Below are positions 30,096 to 38,224 of a DNA stretch of 64,000 nucleotides, piece after piece (positions within the stretch are counted from its first letter, which is position 1; every line of letters starts with the position of its first letter). The stretch comes from Burkholderiaceae bacterium (GTDB lineage Bacteria > Pseudomonadota > Gammaproteobacteria > Burkholderiales > Burkholderiaceae_C): NCBI GenBank assembly GCA_030695205.1, contig JAUYTN010000059.1:1-64000 (forward strand), in the 5' to 3' direction. The position numbers were made by a program, and so were the translations under genes. The notes beneath the pieces were generated by a model. That model was not told where the DNA came from. It saw only the letters and a list, made by a program, of their open reading frames with translations, and made no database searches.

Positions 30096-31295
30096 TCAGG
30101 CGCGAACCGCCCTCAGCGTGAAAGAGAACTCTCTCAGCGCGGCAATGCCACTGTCTTCTGCGCGCTTGCACCACGACTGCAGGTCTTTGGCCAGCTGCTC
30201 CCGCGTCAGGTTGCGGTTGGACCACAGCTGGCGCAACTCCTCCCGCATGGCATGCATGGTCTGCAGCGCGGGGTGCTCGGCACGAAACTGCGCGAGCTTG
30301 GAACGCAGCTCGGAGGGCACTTTGTCATCGTCGCGGTGCATCCAGCGCTTGGCCGCCTGGATCATGGCCACGTCGGCATGGCGGGCCCTGGCAGCAGCAA
30401 TTTCGACCCGACAGGCGCGGCGCATTTCCTTGGCAAAGGTGGCCATCACCTCGTAGCGGTGGGCAATGATGCCCTCCAGGGTGTTTTCATCGGCCACGGG
30501 CTTGACAGCACCCAACACCAGCTGGGGTGGCGTTTTTCTGACCTTGGCCAGACCAACCATCTCCATGCAACGGATGTAGAGCCACCCAATGTCGAACTCG
30601 TAGGGTTTGACCGACAGCTTGGCCGATGTCGGGTAGGTGTGGTGGTTGTTGTGCAACTCCTCGCCACCGATCAGGATGCCCCAGGGCGACACGTTGGTGC
30701 TGGCATCCACCGCCTCAAAGTTGCGGTAGCCCCAGTAGTGACCAATGCCGTTGATGATGCCTGCGGCCGTGATGGGAATCCAGGCCATCTGCACCGCCCA
30801 CACCGACAGGCCCAGCACGCCAAACAGCGCCACATCAATGATGAGCATGAGCCCCACACCCTGCCAGGAGAAGCGGGTGTACAGGTTGCGCTCAATCCAG
30901 TCGTCGGGCGTACCGTGGCCGTAGCGGCTCAGGGTGTCCTGGTTCTTGCACTCGGCCCGGTACAGCTCGGCGCCCTGCCAGAACACTTTTTTGATGCCAA
31001 ACACCACCGGACTGTGCGGGTCACCGTCGCGCTCGCATTTGGCGTGGTGCTTGCGGTGAACAGCCGCCCATTCCTTGGTGACTTGCCCGGTGGTCAACCA
31101 CAGCCAGAAGCGGAAAAAATGCGAGGCAATCGGGTGCAAGTCCAAGGACCGGTGCGCCTGGTGGCGGTGCAGGTAAATGGTCACGCCCGCAATGGTGATG
31201 TGGGTCATGACCAGCGTGGCGACCACCACCTGCCACCAGGTGGCCTCCACCAGACCATGGCTCATCCAATGCACAACCGTATCTATCAAATTCAT
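30096..31295 (-). CDS. Membrane fatty acid (acyl-CoA/acyl-lipid) desaturase
   Basis: A 399-residue integral membrane di-iron desaturase. The three histidine boxes are HRHQAH near residue 44, HRKHH near 84 and HNNHH near 217. Hydrophobic segments flank them (for example WWQVVVATLVMTHITIAG and LMLIIDVALFGVLGLSVW). The family introduces a double bond, usually delta-9, into fatty acyl chains with help of an electron donor. A C-terminal soluble extension (about 120 residues, Arg/Ala-rich) follows the last box. The start at MNLIDTVVHWM is where similarity begins. Confidence 0.88.
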   Translation of the reverse strand: MNLIDTVVHWMSHGLVEATWWQVVVATLVMTHITIAGVTIYLHRHQAHRSLDLHPIASHFFRFWLWLTTGQVTKEWAAVHRKHHAKCERDGDPHSPVVFGIKKVFWQGAELYRAECKNQDTLSRYGHGTPDDWIERNLYTRFSWQGVGLMLIIDVALFGVLGLSVWAVQMAWIPITAAGIINGIGHYWGYRNFEAVDASTNVSPWGILIGGEELHNNHHTYPTSAKLSVKPYEFDIGWLYIRCMEMVGLAKVRKTPPQLVLGAVKPVADENTLEGIIAHRYEVMATFAKEMRRACRVEIAAARARHADVAMIQAAKRWMHRDDDKVPSELRSKLAQFRAEHPALQTMHAMREELRQLWSNRNLTREQLAKDLQSWCKRAEDSGIAALREFSFTLRAVRA

Positions 31296-31356
31296 GTCTC
31301 TAGCTCTCAATTCTTTACCAACTGACCCATCAGTCGGCGCACTGAATTTTAGTGAC

Positions 31357-32238
31357 TCAGGCCAGGCCCTGGGCGAAGTCTTCCAGCAGCCGCTCGATGG
31401 TTTCTTCAACGTCCAGGTCGCTCAGCACCAACGCACCGGCCGCAAGGTCGCCACCCTTGTTCCACTCGGTGCTGGAGTTCAGCCCTGCAAACCGTTGGAT
31501 GGCCACCTCGGCCACCAGGCCCATGGCAATCAGGCGGATGATCTCGGGTGGTGTGTGCCGGTCATGAAAAATCTCGTAGTCATGGTGCAGGCGAATGGCC
31601 TTGTACAACGTAGGCGACAGGCCCCAGCCGCGCGCCATCATGCCGCCCACCAGCGCATGGTCGGTTTGGTGAGCCGCATGCTCTACCTCGGTGAAACTGC
31701 GCACCGCCTCTTCGTTGCAAGCCTTCAGTGTCTGGCCATAGGTCGGGAAGCGGCCCATCAGCAAAGGAATGCCCACGTCACAGAACAGGCCAAACGACTG
31801 GGCCACATCGACTCCCACACCGCCCAACTGCCTGGCCAGCCGGGCCATGGCGTGGGCGCGTTTGCCAGACACATCCCAAAAGCGCACCAACTGCGGGCCA
31901 TTGACGGGCAACGCCTTGCGCAGCACCAAGCCGGTGACGATGCTGCCCACCTGCTTGAGGCCCAACATGGCCACGGCCTGGTCCACCGTTTCGCAGCGGC
32001 GGGACAAGCCATACAAGGGTGAATTCGCCACCTTGAGCAGCGCGACGGTCATGGCCACGTCGGTGGACACCAGCGCACCGATGCGGCGAAAGTCGGGATC
32101 GTCCTTGGCCATTTCGGTCTGCAGGTCCACCAGCATCGACGGCCGGGGCGGTATGCCGATATCTTTGACCAATGCGTCCGTGTCGTGCGCGAGGAGTTGG
32201 GCCTCGGCCTGTTCTGCAGATTTCGCCACCACTGTCAT
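31357..32238 (-). CDS. HDOD domain protein
   Basis: A 293-residue protein with a single HDOD domain. Family features are IPPRPSMLVDLQTEM, LLKVANSPLYGLSRRCETVDQAVAMLG and the C-terminal ALVGGMMARGWGLSPTLYKAIRLHHD. HDOD proteins lack full HD-hydrolase catalytic residues and usually serve signalling or regulation. The start was set at MTVVAKSAEQ because AGGAG lies 7 bp before it. It sits between rsmB and the desaturase on the same strand, with about 60-80 bp gaps. Confidence 0.85.
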   Translation of the reverse strand: MTVVAKSAEQAEAQLLAHDTDALVKDIGIPPRPSMLVDLQTEMAKDDPDFRRIGALVSTDVAMTVALLKVANSPLYGLSRRCETVDQAVAMLGLKQVGSIVTGLVLRKALPVNGPQLVRFWDVSGKRAHAMARLARQLGGVGVDVAQSFGLFCDVGIPLLMGRFPTYGQTLKACNEEAVRSFTEVEHAAHQTDHALVGGMMARGWGLSPTLYKAIRLHHDYEIFHDRHTPPEIIRLIAMGLVAEVAIQRFAGLNSSTEWNKGGDLAAGALVLSDLDVEETIERLLEDFAQGLA

Positions 32239-32316
32239 GTCATCTCCTGGGTACATCCCAACCAAACACACGGTCAGCGAGTCAACGCTGGTGCCACCAC
32301 GGGGTCGTTGCGGAAT

Positions 32317-33600
32317 TCAGCCCCGCCGCTCCCACACCGCCGCAAAAAAGCCGTCGGTGTGGTGCAGATGCGGCCACAGCCGCAGATAGGGACCGCTGCA
32401 CAGGCCGGCAGCCGCGGCACTGCCGGGGCCATCTGGCTGATCGAGCCACAAGCGGGCAAGCACATCGGCCACAGGCACGGGCTCAAAGTCGGGGTGCGTG
32501 GCCATGAACGCCTGGGCCACCGCCTCGTTTTCGTCCGTCAAGACACTGCAGGTGGCATACACCAGGCGGCCACCCGCCTTGACCAGGCGGGCCGCACTGT
32601 CCAGTATGGCGATTTGCTTGGCCTGCAGCTGCGCCACATCGGCTGGTTTTTGGCGCCATTTCAGGTCGGGGTTGCGGCGCAGGGTGCCCAGACCCGAGCA
32701 GGGAGCATCCACCAGCACACGGTCCATCTTGCCGGCCAGGCGCTTGATGCGCTCGTCGCGCTCATGTGCCAGGGCCACCGGATGTACGTTGGACAGGCCG
32801 CTGCGCGCCAGCCGGGGCTTGAGGGCGTCGAGCCGATGGGCCGACACATCCATGGCGTACAGGCGCCCGGTGTTGCGCATCATGGCGCCGATGGCCAGGG
32901 TTTTGCCACCCGCACCCGCGCAAAAGTCGGTAACCATTTCGCCGCGTTTGGCCTCCAGCAACCAGGCAAGCAGCTGCGAACCTTCGTCCTGCACCTCCAG
33001 CTCACCGTCTTCAAAGGCCTTGACGCGGTTGATGGCGGGCTTGCCCTGCACCCGGATGCCCCAGGGAGAGTAAGGGGTGATTTCTGCTTTGATAGCTGCC
33101 TTATCAAGCGCAGCAAGCGCCAAAGGCCTTTTTTGCTTAAAAATATTAACCCGCAGGTCCAAACCAGCGGGTTGGTTCAGGGCGTGGGCCAAGGCCTCAA
33201 AGCCCTCGCCCACCTGGCCCTTCAGTGGGGCCACCAGCCAGTCGGGCAGGTTGTGGCGGTGATGGGGCATGAGATCTTCGGGGCGCACGGTGGCGGTGGC
33301 GTCCAACCACTTATTCTCGGTCTCATCCAACGCGGACTTGATGTAGTTGCGGTCTCCATGAAAGCCCAGGATGGCCAAGCGGCGCTCGCGCTGCCCCGAC
33401 CCGGAGCGCGCCAGGTGCTCGTACAGCAGCTTGTGCCGCAGCACCGCGTAAGTGGTTTCGGCCAGGGTGTTGCGCTCACGCGGACCGAGGTTGCGGTGGT
33501 CCCTGAAAAAACGGGACACGACCGCATCGGCGGGGTGGTCAAATTTCAGGGTCAATTGCACCAGTTCGGTGCAGGCTTCGAGCAGGGCTTTGGGGTGCAT
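32317..33600 (-). CDS. rsmB: RsmB/NOP-family rRNA (cytosine-C5) methyltransferase
   Basis: A 427-residue class I SAM-dependent RNA m5C methyltransferase. The SAM motif is DFCAGAGGKTLAIGAMM. The two catalytic cysteines are in VDAPCSGLGTLRRNPDLKW and VYATCSVLTDENE. The N-terminal region (RFFRDHRNLGPRERNTLAETTYAVL) resembles the RsmB accessory domain, so methylation of 16S rRNA C967 is likely but unproven. The start is placed at MHPKALLEACTELV. A dispersed repeat at 33088-33150 lies in frame and encodes residues about 151-171 of the linker before the catalytic domain. Confidence 0.85.
   Translation of the reverse strand: MHPKALLEACTELVQLTLKFDHPADAVVSRFFRDHRNLGPRERNTLAETTYAVLRHKLLYEHLARSGSGQRERRLAILGFHGDRNYIKSALDETENKWLDATATVRPEDLMPHHRHNLPDWLVAPLKGQVGEGFEALAHALNQPAGLDLRVNIFKQKRPLALAALDKAAIKAEITPYSPWGIRVQGKPAINRVKAFEDGELEVQDEGSQLLAWLLEAKRGEMVTDFCAGAGGKTLAIGAMMRNTGRLYAMDVSAHRLDALKPRLARSGLSNVHPVALAHERDERIKRLAGKMDRVLVDAPCSGLGTLRRNPDLKWRQKPADVAQLQAKQIAILDSAARLVKAGGRLVYATCSVLTDENEAVAQAFMATHPDFEPVPVADVLARLWLDQPDGPGSAAAAGLCSGPYLRLWPHLHHTDGFFAAVWERRG
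33088..33150 (+). repeat. Dispersed short repeat, in-frame inside rsmB
   Basis: Plus strand: TTTGATAGCTGCCTTATCAA, then GCGCAGCAAGCGCCAAAGGC, then CTTTTTTGCTTAAAAATATT. This is one of the clearest members of the family (GATAGCTGC, AAGCGC, AAGGCC, TTTGCTTAAAA). It runs antisense to rsmB yet keeps the gene open, encoding about 21 residues including NIFKQKRPLALAALDKAAIK. Confidence 0.75.
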
Positions 33601-33809
33601 GGCCAGATTGTCCCATGGCGCCGGACGCCCAAGCGGCGTGCGTACCACCAACAGGCGGCCGCCCCAAAGGTGCATTGCGTCACGTTTTTGGTGCAGGGTG
33701 TGCGGCCTTTCGCGGCCAAACCAGCTCTGCAAAGGCGATTGTTTGTACGATCCGCGCTTATGTCATGCCCATGACTCTTTCATGACCACCTGACTTCCGA
33801 CCCCGACCC

Positions 33810-34310
33810 GTGCCCGAATTTCTGCGCCGCCTTTGGTCCACCCCCCCCGCTCCCGTGGTGGTGGACAGTCTGCCCCTGACCTCCACAACGGCGGCGGGCC
33901 TGGACGTGCACGCGGCCATTGCCAGACACCAACGGCTGCGCCAGCGCCTGCTCGCTTGCTCCAACGGCCAATGCGACCCCCAGTTGGATGCCGAAAACCT
34001 CTGTTTTGACCACCGCTGCCTGCTCGGCCAATGGCTGCACGGCCCCGGCAAAGCCAGGCTGGGACAACACAGGGGCTTTGTAGATTTGCTGGAGCAGCAC
34101 CGCATGTTCCACATCAGTGCCTCCAATGTGGTGTCGCTGGCACGCTCAGGGCGACAGGAGCAGGCACAACAAATGGCCGAACGGCAAATGGAGGCCTTTT
34201 CCAATGGCGTGCTCAGGCGGCTGCACGCCATGCAAGCCTGGGTGGACAGGCGCAACCAGCGTCGCCAGGCGCTGGTGAGCCAGGCACGGGCACCATTGGC
34301 CAAGCGCTGA
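33810..34310 (+). CDS. Stand-alone CZB (chemoreceptor zinc-binding) domain protein
   Basis: A 166-residue cytoplasmic protein whose residues about 31-130 match the CZB domain: His34 (DVHAAI), Cys70 (HRCLLGQWLHG), His97 and His101 (EQHRMFH). The Cys-to-His (27) and His-to-His (4) spacings equal those of E. coli DgcZ as I recall, while the first spacing is six residues longer. CZB domains bind zinc tightly and usually sit on chemoreceptors or diguanylate cyclases; here no partner domain is attached. The start is GTG. It lies immediately before prfC in an accessory region. Confidence 0.78.
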   Translation: MPEFLRRLWSTPPAPVVVDSLPLTSTTAAGLDVHAAIARHQRLRQRLLACSNGQCDPQLDAENLCFDHRCLLGQWLHGPGKARLGQHRGFVDLLEQHRMFHISASNVVSLARSGRQEQAQQMAERQMEAFSNGVLRRLHAMQAWVDRRNQRRQALVSQARAPLAKR

Positions 34311-34350
34311 TGGCGGGTCAACCGCCAGGGCTGGCCGATAATCCCGCCCC

Positions 34351-35970
34351 ATGTCTGACATTCAAGATCAGGTGCGCCGTCGCCGCACCTTTGCCATCAT
34401 CTCCCACCCCGACGCCGGTAAAACCACCCTCACCGAGAAGCTGCTGCTGTTTTCGGGGGCCATCAACATTGCCGGATCGGTGAAGGCCCGCAAAGCCGCC
34501 CGCCACGCCACCTCCGACTGGATGGAGATTGAAAAGCAGCGCGGCATTTCCGTGGCGTCCAGCGTGATGCAGATGGAATACCGCGACTGCGTCATCAACC
34601 TGCTCGACACCCCCGGCCACCAGGACTTTTCGGAAGACACCTACCGTGTACTGACCGCCGTGGACGCGGCGCTGATGGTGATCGACGCGGCCAACGGCGT
34701 GGAGCCGCAAACCCGCCGCCTGCTGCAAGTGTGCCGCGCCCGCAACACGCCCATCCTCACCTTTGTGAACAAGATGGACCGCGAGGTGCAGGCCCCGCTG
34801 GACGTGATGGACGAAATCGAGCGTGAGCTGGGCATGACTGTCGTGCCCTTCACCTGGCCGGTGGGCATGGGCAAGCAGTTCCACGGCGTGTACGACCGCC
34901 GCACCGACCAGATGCGCGTGTTCGCCGCCGGTGAAGACCGCGCGGGCGGCGACGAAGACGTGTTGTCCGGGCTGGACAACCTTGAGGCTGCCAACCGCTT
35001 CGGCATGGAGTGGACCCAGGCCAAGGACGAAATGGAACTGGTGGAAGGTGCGTCACCCGCCTTTGACGAAGCCGAATTTTTGGCCGGGCGGCAAACGCCC
35101 ATGCTGTTCGGCTCGGCCATCAACAACTTTGGCGTGCGCGAGGTGCTCGACGCGCTGGTGGACTTGGCCCCGCCGCCCGGCCCCAAGCCGTCCATCCAGC
35201 GCGTGGTGGAGCCGACCGAGCCCAAGTTCACCGGCGTGGTGTTCAAAATCCAGGCCAACATGGACCCGGCGCACCGCGACCGCATCGCCTTTGTGCGCGT
35301 GGCCAGCGGCAAGTTCGAGCGTGGCATGCCCCTGAAGGTGGTGCGCAGCGGCAAGGTCATCAAACCCAACACCGTGGTCACTTTCATGAGCCAGCGGCGC
35401 GAACTGCTGGACGAGGCCTTTGCGGGCGACATCATCGGCATTCCCAACCACGGCGTGCTGCAACTGGGCGACACGCTGACCGAAGGCGAGGCGCTGCAGT
35501 TCACCGGCCTGCCATTTTTTGCGCCGGAAATCATCCGCAGCGTGGAAGTGGCCGACCCGCTGCGCGGCAAGCAGCTGAAAGCGGGCCTGACTCAGTTGGG
35601 CGAGGAAGGGGCCATTCAGGTCTTCCGCCCCGTGGCGGGCAGCGTGCTGATGCTGGGTGCTGTGGGCCAGCTGCAATTTGAAGTGGTGGCGCACCGGCTG
35701 GAGGCCGAATATGGCGTGAAAGCCCGCATCACCCACAGCAACTACCAAGTCGCCCGCTGGGTGACCTGTGCCCCGGAAGACGGTGGCGAACAGGAGCTGA
35801 AACGCTTTATCGAAGCCAACCAGCACCGCGTGGCACTGGATGCGGTGGACGCACCCACCTTGCTGGTGGACCACAGCGCCACCCTGCGTGCGGTGGAGGC
35901 CAATTGGCCCAAGATCAAGTTCCACGCCATGCGCGAGCACGCGGGGCTGGTGTTTCACAAGGCGATGTGA
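34351..35970 (+). CDS. prfC: Peptide chain release factor 3
   Basis: A 539-residue translational GTPase that recycles RF1 and RF2 after termination. G motifs are SHPDAGKTT (G1), DTPGHQDFSEDTYR (G3) and NKMDREVQAPLDVMDEIE (G4). The RF3-specific GISVASSVMQMEY and the C-terminal VARWVTC region are present. Full length matches the family. It begins 40 bp after the CZB gene and may be cotranscribed; no promoter was identified between them. RF3 is not essential and its location varies between genera. Confidence 0.95.
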   Translation: MSDIQDQVRRRRTFAIISHPDAGKTTLTEKLLLFSGAINIAGSVKARKAARHATSDWMEIEKQRGISVASSVMQMEYRDCVINLLDTPGHQDFSEDTYRVLTAVDAALMVIDAANGVEPQTRRLLQVCRARNTPILTFVNKMDREVQAPLDVMDEIERELGMTVVPFTWPVGMGKQFHGVYDRRTDQMRVFAAGEDRAGGDEDVLSGLDNLEAANRFGMEWTQAKDEMELVEGASPAFDEAEFLAGRQTPMLFGSAINNFGVREVLDALVDLAPPPGPKPSIQRVVEPTEPKFTGVVFKIQANMDPAHRDRIAFVRVASGKFERGMPLKVVRSGKVIKPNTVVTFMSQRRELLDEAFAGDIIGIPNHGVLQLGDTLTEGEALQFTGLPFFAPEIIRSVEVADPLRGKQLKAGLTQLGEEGAIQVFRPVAGSVLMLGAVGQLQFEVVAHRLEAEYGVKARITHSNYQVARWVTCAPEDGGEQELKRFIEANQHRVALDAVDAPTLLVDHSATLRAVEANWPKIKFHAMREHAGLVFHKAM

Positions 35971-36140
35971 TTGGAAAAAGCACTTTGGCTCCCAAGTGAC
36001 CTCGTTGGACCTAAGCCAGACTTCATCGAATCCAACGCAGTGATGGTCGGTGGAGTGTTGTCAATGTGCCACTACGAATGCAGTAACCCGAGCACCTTCA
36101 GGGGGCCCTTTTGCTAAAAAACACTTTTCAGGGAGTTGAC

Positions 36141-36578
36141 ATGAGATTCATTGCTTTTAGTTTTATCTTCGCACTCGCTTTATCTGCATGTGGCGGAGGG
36201 GGCGGAAATCCAGGCACCTGTAATGGCGGTGCGGTGACTTGCTCAGGGGAAACGAGCGCACCACCCACAAATACCCAAGTTGGTATTCCATCAACAGGAA
36301 GCTATAGCGTCACATATTCGGTTACAGGTGTAAATACGCGTGCAGCCAGCGTTACCTACAGCACAAACCAAGGCGGTACGGCGCAGGAAGCGGTAAACCT
36401 CCCGTACAGCAAAACCCAAAACTTTGTCGACTCCAATTTTTTGTATATATCGGCACAGAACAGTCAAGCAGAGGGAGAGATCACAGTCAGCATTTTGGTT
36501 GGAGGTGAAGTGCTAAAGACCACAACTTCCGCTGGTGCATTCGTGATCGCAACAGCCAGCGCAACCTGCTGCAAATAG
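36141..36578 (+). CDS. Small MmpS-like lipoprotein
   Basis: A 145-residue lipoprotein: MRFIAFSFIFALALSACGGG gives a signal peptide with lipobox LSAC and a Gly run, as in the larger lipoprotein at 19897-22389. The rest forms a small beta domain (YSVTYSVTGVNTRAASVTYS, then LPYSKTQNFVDSNFLYISAQ) reminiscent of the MmpS C-terminal domain. Function is unknown. AGGGAG precedes the ATG. Base composition is more A/T-rich than the flanks, suggesting transfer. The stop codon lies within a 20-bp perfect palindrome. The 170 bp before it, after prfC, hold no recognised feature. Confidence 0.72.
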   Translation: MRFIAFSFIFALALSACGGGGGNPGTCNGGAVTCSGETSAPPTNTQVGIPSTGSYSVTYSVTGVNTRAASVTYSTNQGGTAQEAVNLPYSKTQNFVDSNFLYISAQNSQAEGEITVSILVGGEVLKTTTSAGAFVIATASATCCK

Positions 36579-36588
36579 CTATTTGCAG
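36569..36588. repeat. 20-bp perfect palindrome at the lipoprotein stop codon
   Basis: CTGCAAATAG/CTATTTGCAG is a perfect palindrome with no loop, containing the lipoprotein TAG stop. There is no U-tract after it, so it is not a typical intrinsic terminator. A protein-binding or recombination site is possible. Confidence 0.6.
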
Positions 36589-36734
36589 ACTCCACGACCG
36601 CCTGTGCTCCAAAGTCCTCAACCTTTAGGCGCGTGACACGCCCGGCACGCAAACAGACCGATAGCTTCTGGCCCTTGCCCACTCCCAGCTGGGCATTCAT
36701 CGGGCAAATCGTACCCCGATCAAAATTCACTCAA

Positions 36735-36781
36735 CACGATTGACCACACGACTAATCGCATTCAAAATCGCACGATTAATC
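36735..36781 (+). promoter_or_regulatory. Phased operator-like repeats upstream of the toxin-antitoxin genes
   Basis: Three 11-bp direct repeats of CACGAYTRAYC occur at 36735 (CACGATTGACC), 36747 (CACGACTAATC) and 36771 (CACGATTAATC). A degenerate fourth (6 of 11 matches) falls at 36759, so all start at 12-bp intervals. They end 22 bp before the antitoxin ATG. Autoregulation by Phd-type antitoxins is well known, so these are likely its binding sites. Confidence 0.6.
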
Positions 36782-36802
36782 CCCATCGACAGGACGTGCC
36801 CA

Positions 36803-37075
36803 ATGAACCAACTGACCGCCAACGACTTGAAGGTGCGCGGCGTGGCCGCCATCGAATCCGTCCTGGCCACACAGCCCGAGGCCACCATCTCGGTGCGGGG
36901 CAAGGACCGCTTTGTGGTAATGGACATGGCGCATTACCACTACCTGCGGGAATGTGAACTGGAGGCTGCCCTGGCCCAGAGCCGCGCCGACATGGCAGCG
37001 GGGCGCTCGGTGCAGGAGTCAGCGGCTGCGCACATGACCCGGCTGCAAGGCATGCTTATTCAAGACGCGCCGTGA
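36803..37075 (+). CDS. Phd/YefM-type antitoxin
   Basis: A 90-residue protein beginning MNQLTANDLKVRGVAAIESV, with an N-terminal DNA-binding Phd/YefM-like fold (VRGKDRFVVMDMAHYHYLRE) and a charged C-terminal tail expected to wrap the toxin. The following gene encodes a RelE-like toxin 15 bp later, the normal antitoxin-first order. The start at 36803 follows AGGACG. It probably represses its own operon through the phased repeats upstream. Confidence 0.8.
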   Translation: MNQLTANDLKVRGVAAIESVLATQPEATISVRGKDRFVVMDMAHYHYLRECELEAALAQSRADMAAGRSVQESAAAHMTRLQGMLIQDAP

Positions 37076-37090
37076 GCGGTTACGGTCAAC

Positions 37091-37366
37091 ATGCCCTATC
37101 AGCTCGTCTTCACCGATGCGTACAACCGCAGGGCGCTGAAGTTTTTGAAGCGACACCCTGAGCTGAAGTCTCAGTACGCCAAAACGCTGGCGCTCCTAGA
37201 AGCCAACCCGCACCACCCGTCATTGCGGCTACACGCGCTGTCGGGCCGTTTGCTGGGGCTCCAGTCGGTATCCATCAACCTGTCTTATCGCATCACGCTC
37301 GAATTGCTGATTCAGGACCAGCAGATCATCCCCATCAAGGTGGGTGGCCACGACGCTGTGTACTGA
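37091..37366 (+). CDS. RelE/YoeB-like type II toxin
   Basis: A 91-residue basic protein of the RelE/ParE superfamily: MPYQLVFTDAYNRRALKFLK, then HPSLRLHALSGRLLGLQSVS, ending IIPIKVGGHDAVY. The LRLHALSGRL...SYRI pattern and terminal 'I-x-VGGHDxVY' are typical of RelE/YafQ-like mRNA interferases, which cleave mRNA at the ribosome. The catalytic residues cannot be assigned with certainty. It is downstream of its presumed antitoxin. Confidence 0.8.
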   Translation: MPYQLVFTDAYNRRALKFLKRHPELKSQYAKTLALLEANPHHPSLRLHALSGRLLGLQSVSINLSYRITLELLIQDQQIIPIKVGGHDAVY

Positions 37367-37438
37367 ACGGCGACCCTTCATGCGACATCACACACAGCGC
37401 CCAGGTTACACATCCTCTGCCCGGCCCCTGCCCCACTC

Positions 37439-37612
37439 TCAATCCTCAGACACCGCCTGCAAACGCGCCATCACTTCGTTCAGCAGGCTGGGAGGCACAC
37501 GCTCTATCCACCGCCCCTGACAGGCCTGCATGTCAATGGTGCTCGGCTGGTTGCACATCACCACCCCTTGGGTTTCAGTGCCTGAACCCATCAGCGTGGT
37601 GTGCGTGCCTGA
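37439..37612 (-). pseudogene. Remnant of a MazF/ChpB-type toxin (C-terminal part)
   Basis: The minus strand encodes LMGSGTETQGVVMCNQPSTI, then DMQACQGRWIERVPPSLLNE, then VMARLQAVSED and a stop. This aligns with the C-terminal half of MazF/PemK/ChpB proteins (consensus G-GT-TTGVV-C-QPRTID---R-G---E-VP---L-EV-ARL). The N-terminal half with the catalytic region is absent, and no MazE-like antitoxin precedes it on that strand. It is therefore a decayed third toxin gene. Confidence 0.7.
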
Positions 37613-37628
37613 AAAGGCCGAAGAGCCC

Positions 37629-37835
37629 ATGAGCCTCGTCTTCGTTACCGCCGTGCAGGACAGCTACACCCTGAAAAAATCCAACAGCCCCGCCCGCGTA
37701 GGGCTGGGTGGCATCGGCTCGGTATCGCTGCCGTTTTCGTCGGGCAGCGAAACCTTTGCCTCCGACAAGTGCTACGACAGCTTGTTCGAGCTGGTGGGCA
37801 AATACCTGGCCGACGATTCGGCCAAGGCGGAATGA
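37629..37835 (+). CDS. Unrecognised small ORF, possibly a gene fragment
   Basis: A 68-residue frame starting MSLVFVTAVQDSYTLKKSNS and ending LVGKYLADDSAKAE. Codon third positions are strongly G/C, as in real genes of this genome, so it looks coding. I do not recognise the product. It starts where the truncated mazF ends, on the opposite strand, so it may be the surviving end of a gene joined at a deletion point. It contains no hydrophobic helix and no known motif. Confidence 0.35.
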   Translation: MSLVFVTAVQDSYTLKKSNSPARVGLGGIGSVSLPFSSGSETFASDKCYDSLFELVGKYLADDSAKAE

Positions 37836-37920
37836 GGCTTCACCAGCCGGGGTCTGTACGCCCAAGTGGCAGGCAGACAGCGGGCATATACTTTGGTATC
37901 GACCAACCACAGAGGCCGCT

Positions 37921-38190
37921 ATGTCGCACACCGCCAAACTCTTTCTGAATGGCCGCAGCCAAGCGGTCCGGCTGCCCGCCAGCTACCGTTTTGAGGGCGC
38001 TGAAGTGTTCATCCGCAAAGACCCAGCCACGGGAGACGTGATTCTGTCGAGTAAGCCCACGTCGTGGGATGGCTTTGTAACCGCTGCACAGGCCGCCGCG
38101 CAAGCTGCCGTCGCCCCCGATGATTTTCTGAGCCCTGTCGAACGGCACACGGTCGATGCCGAGCGCGACCCCTTCGCTGACCCGCACTGA
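37921..38190 (+). CDS. vapB: VapB antitoxin (AbrB/SpoVT fold)
   Basis: An 89-residue antitoxin: MSHTAKLFLNGRSQAVRLPA, then YRFEGAEVFIRKDPATGDVI. The 'F-NGRSQAVRLP--F' pattern marks the swapped-hairpin AbrB DNA-binding fold of VapB. The Ala-rich C-terminal part (AAQAAAQAAVAPDDFLS) should bind the PIN toxin. It precedes vapC by 34 bp and likely regulates the operon. Confidence 0.88.
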   Translation: MSHTAKLFLNGRSQAVRLPASYRFEGAEVFIRKDPATGDVILSSKPTSWDGFVTAAQAAAQAAVAPDDFLSPVERHTVDAERDPFADPH

Positions 38191-38224
38191 CTCGGCACTT
38201 ACACGGATGCCAACCACGTTCGCC

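Noticed and set aside
36464-36730. Minus-strand frame beginning MNFDRGTICPMNAQLG
   Set aside because: It overlaps the lipoprotein end, runs through the 20-bp palindrome, has no recognised similarity and no clear Shine-Dalgarno. It may be a fragment, but cannot be supported.
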